Shown one piece after another: positions 27,717-34,214 of a stretch of 34,214 bases of DNA. The stretch spans positions 1 to 34,214 of the forward strand of contig JADHNB010000007.1 of NCBI GenBank assembly GCA_016779705.1. Reading direction: 5' to 3'. Origin of the DNA: Candidatus Poseidonia sp. (GTDB lineage: Archaea > Thermoplasmatota > Poseidoniia > Poseidoniales > Poseidoniaceae). The position numbers were made by a program, and so were the translations under genes. Positions within the stretch are counted from its first letter, which is position 1; the number at the start of each line of letters is the position of its first letter. The notes below the pieces were generated by a model. It was not told the DNA's origin and ran no database searches. It was given only the letters and a program-made list of their open reading frames with translations.

Positions 27717-28664
27717 TTACTGCAATCCAGCACGTCGACCTGAAAACATGAAGGCCAGCAGCGTCAACACAAGGAGGTCAACCGGCCCCGACCATGACAG
27801 GCTGGGGTCATCGCTGACCTCAATGTCTTCATCATCTTCATCACCTACCACGGGGTCATCGACTGAAGGGGCTTTCACCTCCACGTTCATGGTGCTGGAC
27901 CGCTGAGTCTGGTCCCCTTCCGATTCCAAGGCGAGCGAGACTTCGCACGTCCGCTCTTGATGGCTGCTGCTGGCTTCCAAACGCAACGTGAATTCAACGG
28001 CGTTGCCACCGTCATCAGCCGTCACTTGGACGACGGTGTCTTCCAGTTCCTCAAGCCCAACAACCGAAAGATGCGGGCAACTGCGAATCGTTGCTTCAGC
28101 ACCACGAATGGCGTCTTGAGTGTTGCCCATGTTTTTCACCTTCATCGTAAAGTCAACCCAGGAACCAGCAAACAACGTTTCAGTCGGTTCAAGCGCTTCG
28201 GGGATCAATCGGAACATGCGAGGCACCGTAACATCAGCCTGGATTTCTTGGCTTCGGATGGTCGAACTCCCGACTTGCTCCTCGCCCACCACCGTGAGTT
28301 CGATCTTTGAATTCGGTGAAAACGATCTCACTTCATCGGCCTGGCCACCCGTGATGCTGATGGTGAACGTGTCGTTGGCGTTCCCCGATACGGAAAAGGT
28401 GTCAGGCCCATCAAAAGAAAACGGTCCGTCCTCGTCGTAATCGTAGGTCAAGGCCAAGTTCAATTCGGCCGGCCCATCGTTTTGAATATACACCACCAAT
28501 TCACCCGTCAAATCCCAATCTTCCTCAAGTTCAACGACGTACTTTGGGTCAACGTCCGTGACCCAACCCATGTCCCATGAAGGACCTTGCACGTCCTGAG
28601 CAGCAACGGGAAGGGCGGTGAGGAGCAAGACCAGCGCAACACCTGCGCAAAGGCTTGGCCGCAT
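27717..28664 (-). CDS. Secreted surface protein with C-terminal membrane anchor/possible sorting tail
   Basis: Signal peptide MRPSLCAGVALVLLLTALPVAAQ; beta-rich middle; acidic linker DDPVVGDEDDEDIEVSDD; TM plus RR at the C-terminus (LLVLTLLAFMFSGRRAGLQ). SD AAGGTGA. Confidence 0.62.
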   Translation of the reverse strand: MRPSLCAGVALVLLLTALPVAAQDVQGPSWDMGWVTDVDPKYVVELEEDWDLTGELVVYIQNDGPAELNLALTYDYDEDGPFSFDGPDTFSVSGNANDTFTISITGGQADEVRSFSPNSKIELTVVGEEQVGSSTIRSQEIQADVTVPRMFRLIPEALEPTETLFAGSWVDFTMKVKNMGNTQDAIRGAEATIRSCPHLSVVGLEELEDTVVQVTADDGGNAVEFTLRLEASSSHQERTCEVSLALESEGDQTQRSSTMNVEVKAPSVDDPVVGDEDDEDIEVSDDPSLSWSGPVDLLVLTLLAFMFSGRRAGLQ

Positions 28665-28665
28665 G

Positions 28666-29637
28666 TCATTCACCTTGTTGCAGCGCCCGTAGCGCCCTTT
28701 TGGTTAAGGTCTTCACCATGGACCGACGATACCTTGGTGGCAGGGCGGTGTTGTTCACGGGCTTTACCGCCTTGTGAATCGCCGCCGCCATGGCTACGGG
28801 CTCCATGCCGTTTGAGGCAAGGGTTTTCGAAACTTCCTCGTTGTGGAGGCGGGGAATGGATTCAAGCGCCGTACTGGCAATTTTGAGACTCTCGGGTTGC
28901 GATGGAATCCACGAGGCGGCGACACCGGCTTCGGGAAAATCCCACGAATCACGAACCCGGAGTTTCTGATAGGAACCTACTCTGGAGAACGCCTCCTCAG
29001 GCAAGGTCACCTTGAGCAAAAATTCACCGGGCTCAAGCACGTTTTTCTTCATGCCGTCGAGCGCGTAGAATTCGGAGAGCGGCAGTTGCCGTTCGCCTTG
29101 TGGACCGATGAGGTGGACGCTGGCTCCCAAGACCATGAAATTGGGCGCGAGGTCGCCTTGGTAGGTGGCGACGCACAAGGTGTTCTGGTTGGGAATGACA
29201 CGGCAATCGGCTCCTGTGCCGCAGTCTGCTTTGTGACACCAATCGATGGAGCGACGCCAATCTTCGCCTTGGTTATACCAGAAACATCGGGTGTCAAGGC
29301 ACAAATTACCGCCAACCGTGGCGCTCTTGCGGATCAGCGAAGAAGCCACCTTGGCCGCAGCTTCAACCAACAGCGGGTGAACGCCGTTATCGGCCGTCAA
29401 TGCATCAAGTCGAACCATGCAACCGATGGAGGTTGGCAGCAACGAATGGGCCTCTTCAATGGCCGCGAGTGAAATCACGTGAGGTTGGGGGTTGATGCGC
29501 CACTTGTAATTTGGCAGCACGTCGGTGCCCCCTGCCACCCAATCAAAACCCAAGCCCTGTTCCATCAAGGAGGAGGCGAGGTCCACCGCCTCAGCCACCG
29601 AAGTGGGGTGGTGAAGTTCAAACGGTGGCATTAGCAT
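28666..29637 (-). CDS. FAD-binding (medium) subunit of a molybdenum hydroxylase, 4-hydroxybenzoyl-CoA reductase beta-like
   Basis: PPFELHHPTSVAEAVDLAS, AGGTDVLPNYK, ATVGGNLCLDTRCFWYNQGEDWRRSIDWCHKADCGTGADCRVIPNQNTLCVATYQGDLAP. Start overlaps the stop of the Mo subunit. Confidence 0.87.
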   Translation of the reverse strand: MLMPPFELHHPTSVAEAVDLASSLMEQGLGFDWVAGGTDVLPNYKWRINPQPHVISLAAIEEAHSLLPTSIGCMVRLDALTADNGVHPLLVEAAAKVASSLIRKSATVGGNLCLDTRCFWYNQGEDWRRSIDWCHKADCGTGADCRVIPNQNTLCVATYQGDLAPNFMVLGASVHLIGPQGERQLPLSEFYALDGMKKNVLEPGEFLLKVTLPEEAFSRVGSYQKLRVRDSWDFPEAGVAASWIPSQPESLKIASTALESIPRLHNEEVSKTLASNGMEPVAMAAAIHKAVKPVNNTALPPRYRRSMVKTLTKRALRALQQGE

Positions 29638-32438
29638 CAGGCATCGCCTCCCATGTGCCGTTGCTCTTTCTTCAACCATGCACGGCCCGCAAAGCCCAGT
29701 TCGGCCAGCTGTTCAGGCAGCGGTTCATCGGCTTCTCGCCAACCCTCTACTTGTTCAGCGAGGGGACGGTTCGGGTCAAAGCCGAACAACACGCCGTTGA
29801 CGTAGGCCGACGTGTCTTCGCTTCGCTGGCGAAGGCGGTCCCGTTCCCGGTGAGCCTCGCTTCGAGCTTCAAGGGTGGCCTGAAGCGGCCCGTGCTCAAG
29901 ACGAGGGGATGGAAGGTCGAGTGGGTCGTCCAAGCCCAGCGTTTTCATGTGCTTTTCAATCCCGTTGTACACCACATCAGGGGTTAACGGCAAGTCACGA
30001 AGTCGAACTCCAATGGCATCGTAAACGGCGTTGACCACGGCTGGCAAAATCGGGAGCAGCGGACCTTCACCGGCTTCTTTGGCCCCAAACGGACCCTCGG
30101 GGTCACTCGATTCAACGATGATGGCTTCGACATGTGGCATTTCGTGAACCGAGGGAATCTTGTATTCGAGCAAGTTGGCGTTTTGGAGATGACCGGTTCG
30201 GCCATAGACCATTTTCTCGCTCAGGACCTGCCCGAGCCCCATGTGGCATGAGCCGATGATTTGTCCTTTGACCGCCAAGGGGTTGAGCGCTTTGCCGCAA
30301 TCGTGAGCCGCCCACACGTTGGTGCAGGAAACTCGACCGGTCTCAACGTCAACGTCCACTTCGGCCACGTATGCCGAAAAGGAGTAGGCCGGCGCCAAGC
30401 CCGCTGCAGCCCCTTTGTGAACGCCTCCCATGGGCGGCGAGCGATAAGCACCACGGGCGATCAAGGCCCCCGTGTCTTCCTGGGCCTTGTGAAGCGCCTG
30501 CAAGTACGAAACACCAATCGACGGGTCATGCTTGTAGTAGATGCGCCGGTCGTTGAGGACCAAGACGTTAGGGTGATACCCGAGCATCTCCCACGCTGCT
30601 TTGAGCAATTGGTCTCGAACGTCAATCGCCGCTCGGATGGCCGCGTTGGCGTTCATGAACGTCACTCGACTGGAGTAGGATCCAAGGTCGACGGGGCTTG
30701 TGTCGCTTTCGTGGCTTCGAACGTGAATCATGTCAACGGGTAAGGCAAGCACTTCAGAAACGACCTGCGCAACGGCCGTGGTGGAGCCTTGCCCGATGTC
30801 GGCGGCCCCGGTGTGAACGGTCACGCCACCGTCCATGTCCACCTGGATGTGGACCGTGGCGTGTGGGAAATTTTTCGGGTCCCAGTGAATGGGCAGGCCG
30901 GAGCCCGAAATGAAGAACCCGCAACCGATGCCGATGCCCTTGCCCAGCGGGAGTTGGCGGAACTTTTCGGACCAGTTTGAACCCTCACGAACCCGTTCGA
31001 GCGCTTCTCGCATCCCGTTCGACGTGATTCGGAAACCGCTGATGGTTCGGCTGTGAGGCGGCAAAAGGTTGGCCAAACGAAGGTCAATCGGGTCCACGGC
31101 CATGGATTCGGCCATTTCATCCAAGCCAACCTCAACGGCACAGCGGGTGTTGACCGCACCGTGACCTCGCATGGCACCTGAAGCGGGTTTGTTGGTCCAA
31201 ACACGGGCTCCGGTGTAATGGAAGGAGCCCAACTCATACGGAGCCGTGGCAAGGACGCCGTTGTAGTAGGAAGTCACGTGACCAAACGAGGCAAAGCCAC
31301 CGCCGTCAATGAGCGCATCGATATCGAAACTCGAGATTCGACCGTCGGTGTCGGCCGTCATTTTGACATCAATGTGACTGGGGTGTCGGCCACGGTTGAT
31401 CCAATACACTTCCTCCCGGTCAAACGTAATACGGACCGGTTTTCCGGCTTTGCGGGCCAAGAGAGCAGCGCACATCTCGTGCGGGAACGGGTCGGATTTA
31501 CCACCGAAACCCCCGCCCACAAAGGTGCGCACCACGTTGATTTGATGCATGGGCACGTCGAGCACGGTTGACAAGGCTCGATGGGTGTAATGGGGCACTT
31601 GTTGAGGCGTGTACAGTTGGAGCCGGCCGTTGGGGTCCCAATGCGCCACGACGGCATGGGGTTCGGTGAACCCGTGGTGCACACCCGACATGGTCCATGT
31701 CCCGTGAGAGGAAGCGTGGGGGGAATTCACGAGGGAGCGGTCGCCGAATTCTTGGAACACGCGCTTTTGGACATTCGTGCGTGCGAGGTGGTACTTTCCG
31801 CGCCAATGAATCGGTTCATCGTGGTCTTCAAGCCCGAGCTTGGGGTCAAAAACGGGTTCCAATTCCTCCCATTCAATGTCGAAGAGCGAAAGCGCTTCAA
31901 TCGCCGTGGCCTCGTCAATCGCTGCAACGCAGGCGACCAAATCGCCGACGTGCCGAACCTTCTCAACCGCCATGGCATGTTCGTCCTTGGTAACCGGAAG
32001 CACACCGAATCGGTTCGGTGCATCTTGTCCGGTCGCCACGGCAATGACGCCCGGGAGGGCCTCAACCCGAGAGGTGTCAATGGATTTGATGCGTGCGTAG
32101 TGGTGCGGTGAACGGAGAATTTTGCCGATGAGTTCGCCTTGGAGGCGGACGTCGTCGCCGTACCAGGCCTGACCGGTGACCTTGGCGTTGGAATCCACCA
32201 ACGGCATGGCTTTGCCGACCGAAGTGCCCGTTCGGGCACGGTCGTGGATGTGGTCACCGGCCGGTTTGGGTTCGCGACCACCGACCGTTTCGGGGATGTA
32301 ATCCAAATCGCGTGGACGCATCCGGGGCTCGGAACCGCCTGAACCGGGTGGAGGAAACGATTGCTTTCCAGCCACCCGCTTGCCGTCGCGTCGGATTTCC
32401 GAAGCATCGCTGCCGGGCTGTTGTTTGTACGAACCCAT
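29637..32438 (-). CDS. Molybdopterin-binding (large) subunit of the xanthine dehydrogenase/4-HBCR family
   Basis: TGQAWYGDDVRLQGELIGKILRSPHHYARIKSID, FVGGGFGGKSDPFPHEMCAALLARKAGKPVRI, AMRGHGAVNTRCAVE, GAADIGQGSTTAVAQV, GSYSSRVTFMNANAA, GPFGAKEAGEGPLLPILPAVVNAVYDAIGVRL. ATG at 32438. Confidence 0.92.
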   Translation of the reverse strand: MGSYKQQPGSDASEIRRDGKRVAGKQSFPPPGSGGSEPRMRPRDLDYIPETVGGREPKPAGDHIHDRARTGTSVGKAMPLVDSNAKVTGQAWYGDDVRLQGELIGKILRSPHHYARIKSIDTSRVEALPGVIAVATGQDAPNRFGVLPVTKDEHAMAVEKVRHVGDLVACVAAIDEATAIEALSLFDIEWEELEPVFDPKLGLEDHDEPIHWRGKYHLARTNVQKRVFQEFGDRSLVNSPHASSHGTWTMSGVHHGFTEPHAVVAHWDPNGRLQLYTPQQVPHYTHRALSTVLDVPMHQINVVRTFVGGGFGGKSDPFPHEMCAALLARKAGKPVRITFDREEVYWINRGRHPSHIDVKMTADTDGRISSFDIDALIDGGGFASFGHVTSYYNGVLATAPYELGSFHYTGARVWTNKPASGAMRGHGAVNTRCAVEVGLDEMAESMAVDPIDLRLANLLPPHSRTISGFRITSNGMREALERVREGSNWSEKFRQLPLGKGIGIGCGFFISGSGLPIHWDPKNFPHATVHIQVDMDGGVTVHTGAADIGQGSTTAVAQVVSEVLALPVDMIHVRSHESDTSPVDLGSYSSRVTFMNANAAIRAAIDVRDQLLKAAWEMLGYHPNVLVLNDRRIYYKHDPSIGVSYLQALHKAQEDTGALIARGAYRSPPMGGVHKGAAAGLAPAYSFSAYVAEVDVDVETGRVSCTNVWAAHDCGKALNPLAVKGQIIGSCHMGLGQVLSEKMVYGRTGHLQNANLLEYKIPSVHEMPHVEAIIVESSDPEGPFGAKEAGEGPLLPILPAVVNAVYDAIGVRLRDLPLTPDVVYNGIEKHMKTLGLDDPLDLPSPRLEHGPLQATLEARSEAHRERDRLRQRSEDTSAYVNGVLFGFDPNRPLAEQVEGWREADEPLPEQLAELGFAGRAWLKKEQRHMGGDA

Positions 32439-32443
32439 GATGA

Positions 32444-33046
32444 TCACTTCGCATGGCCGGGTGGCATGGTGGGCTCTTCGGGCCCTGCAGGATGTGGATC
32501 GTGATGGGGATCGCTGGCCGGAGAAGGTGCCGCGGTTTCGCCCCGAACCATGGCAGCCGCCGCTTCCACAGCGTCGATGATTTGCTGATAACCGGTGCAT
32601 CGGCACAAGTTCCCCTCAATGGCCGTCGCAATCTCGTCTCGGCTGGGAGAGGGGTTGGTGTTGAGCAAGGCCTGAGAGGTCACGAGGAATCCAGGCGTGC
32701 AGAATCCGCATTGTGAGCCACCGTGGGTGGCAAAACACGTCTGAATCGGGGCCAGATGGGCGCCGTCCGACAGGCCTTCAACGGTGATGATTTCGCGCCC
32801 TTCCACCTGACCGGCGAGCGTTAGACAAGAGAGTTGGGGTTCACCGTCGATCATCACCGTGCAGCAACCGCATGTACCGAGGTCGCACCCACGCTTGACG
32901 CCGAGCGTTCCAACCTTATCTCGCAGGACATCAAGGAGCACGGCGTTGCTTGGTGCCAAGACCTCAACCGGTTGTCCGTTGACCGTGGCCGACCAAGCCC
33001 GCCCTTTTGGCGTGGGAATCATCGGTACGTGTTCCTTGCTTACCAT
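32444..33046 (-). CDS. [2Fe-2S] (small) subunit of the molybdenum hydroxylase
   Basis: VKRGCDLGTCGCCTVMIDGEPQLSCLTLA and GSQCGFCTPGFLVTSQALL...EGNLCRCTGYQQIIDAV. Confidence 0.94.
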   Translation of the reverse strand: MVSKEHVPMIPTPKGRAWSATVNGQPVEVLAPSNAVLLDVLRDKVGTLGVKRGCDLGTCGCCTVMIDGEPQLSCLTLAGQVEGREIITVEGLSDGAHLAPIQTCFATHGGSQCGFCTPGFLVTSQALLNTNPSPSRDEIATAIEGNLCRCTGYQQIIDAVEAAAAMVRGETAAPSPASDPHHDPHPAGPEEPTMPPGHAK

Positions 33047-33113
33047 GGTCGTCCCTGCCTCTCCGTAGGTCATTCACCCTTTGATAATTGGGGGGAGGAG
33101 CCCTCGTTGCGAG

Positions 33114-34178
33114 TCACTCCTCTTCGCCAACTTCGCCCCCCAATTGGCTCTCCACCGCTTCGATGGCGTTGCGGAGCACCAAGCCGTGATACACGCGGAT
33201 TTTGCGCTCCTTCACCTTCTGGTTGACCTTCAACTCAATTTCGTAAAGGGAAGACAGGGTCTTGACCGAATGGATCTCCTCAAGCAACACCCGATACTCG
33301 TTTCGACGTGCGAAAAACACGCCGAGGTAGATGGGGATGAGCAACAACGGGATGACCAATTCTTCGAACACGATTTCAGCCACGCCGGACATGGAGAGTT
33401 CAAGCGAATCGGCGTCGTAATCAAACGAGAACGAACCTGGCCCAAGCCCGCCTTTGTAGAAGATACCGGTGTTCACACCGAAATACATCGTAAAGGGCGT
33501 TTCCGTGTCATCATACACGTCCGAGCCACGGTCAAATTCAACATCGTCGGGCCAGCCGTCGTTATCGTTGTCGTCGTCCAAGACATCGGGTATGGTGTCT
33601 TGGTCCGTATCGGGCGGTGTTGATTCGGGATTGAAGGGGTCGTACAGCACCGTACCGGAGGATGCCTGTCGTTCCATCTCGTTCCGGATGCCGTCGCCGT
33701 CGGCATCGTCGTCGTACTGGTCTGGGATGAAATCACCGTCGATGTCGGAGCAACCTCTCAACCGGATTTTGCTCTTGCCGTAGATGCTGGGACAGTTGTC
33801 ACTCAGCGAATGCAGTCCCTGATCGGCATACCCGTCGCCATCGGTATCGGACCAAATGAGCCCGTCTTCGGGCCAAACATCCTTCTCGTTGTTGACGCCA
33901 TCGCCGTCCATATCAGGGTCAACCCCGTCACCCAATCCGTCGCCGTCAAGGTCGCGGTGTTCGCTGGCGTTGTCTGGAAACGCATCGGCGCCCATGCTGA
34001 CGTTCCATTGGTCATCGGGGTCCGACCAACCGTCGCCGTCGCTATCGAGGCAACCGACACGGTCCTCGGTCGAGGTCCCCTCGGTCACGCAATTGGGTTG
34101 CTGGCTCTCTTGGGCGTGGGCTGAGCCGAGCAAGAGGACGGTAACAAGAAGGGCAGAGGCCAGCGCTTGTCCCCTCAT
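33114..34178 (-). CDS. Secreted thrombospondin type 3 repeat (Ca-binding) protein with C-terminal TM and cytoplasmic tail
   Basis: Signal peptide MRGQALASALLVTVLLLGSAHA; repeated D.DGDG..D..D (DSDGDGWSDPDD, DLDGDGLGDGVDPDMDGDGVNNEKD, DTDGDGYADQ, DDDADGDGIRNE); TM EELVIPLLLIPIYLGVFFARR followed by about 70 charged residues. Confidence 0.8.
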   Translation of the reverse strand: MRGQALASALLVTVLLLGSAHAQESQQPNCVTEGTSTEDRVGCLDSDGDGWSDPDDQWNVSMGADAFPDNASEHRDLDGDGLGDGVDPDMDGDGVNNEKDVWPEDGLIWSDTDGDGYADQGLHSLSDNCPSIYGKSKIRLRGCSDIDGDFIPDQYDDDADGDGIRNEMERQASSGTVLYDPFNPESTPPDTDQDTIPDVLDDDNDNDGWPDDVEFDRGSDVYDDTETPFTMYFGVNTGIFYKGGLGPGSFSFDYDADSLELSMSGVAEIVFEELVIPLLLIPIYLGVFFARRNEYRVLLEEIHSVKTLSSLYEIELKVNQKVKERKIRVYHGLVLRNAIEAVESQLGGEVGEEE

Positions 34179-34214
34179 GTGGGGAACCAAGAACCCCCTC
34201 CTAATGGCTTTTTT

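Noticed and set aside
33460-34100. Asp/Gly codon-rich repeats (GAT/GGC-like) that could look like a DNA tandem repeat or CRISPR
   Set aside because: Irregular period and fully explained by thrombospondin type 3 coding repeats; no spacer-repeat structure.

Overview
This window is a dense archaeal chromosome segment. Gene content suggests a marine Euryarchaeota / Poseidoniales-like lineage, but that placement is an inference. Supporting features are RpoK, V/A-type ATPase H and I subunits, the archaeal shikimate route (ADH synthase, DHQ synthase II, GHMP shikimate kinase), PurP, an HTH_10 regulator and KaiC-like ATPases. I see no CRISPR array, transposase, phage module or rRNA. From left to right the main blocks are: (i) the 5' end of a V-ATPase operon with a His/Asp-rich insert in subunit I; (ii) a pilin-like/lamin-tail protein followed by three KaiC/RecA-type genes, only one of which keeps a Walker A motif; (iii) a large secreted surface protein and a class II tRNA-Ser(GCT) with encoded CCA; (iv) ctaB/ctaA with a divergent membrane-anchored CxxC thioredoxin-fold protein; (v) rpoK, tryptophan 2,3-dioxygenase and purP; (vi) a membrane-anchored coiled-coil protein with a duplicated DUF2135/YfaP-like domain; (vii) a shikimate/aspartokinase operon; (viii) a MoxR-DUF58-GldG-like membrane cluster; (ix) a three-subunit molybdenum hydroxylase whose FAD subunit has a Cys-rich insert like that of 4-hydroxybenzoyl-CoA reductase; (x) a thrombospondin type 3 repeat membrane protein. 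The best candidates for undescribed biology are the one-active/two-degenerate KaiC cassette, the duplicated DUF2135-like protein, and the HcrABC-like enzyme. All family calls come from reading motifs; no database search was run.
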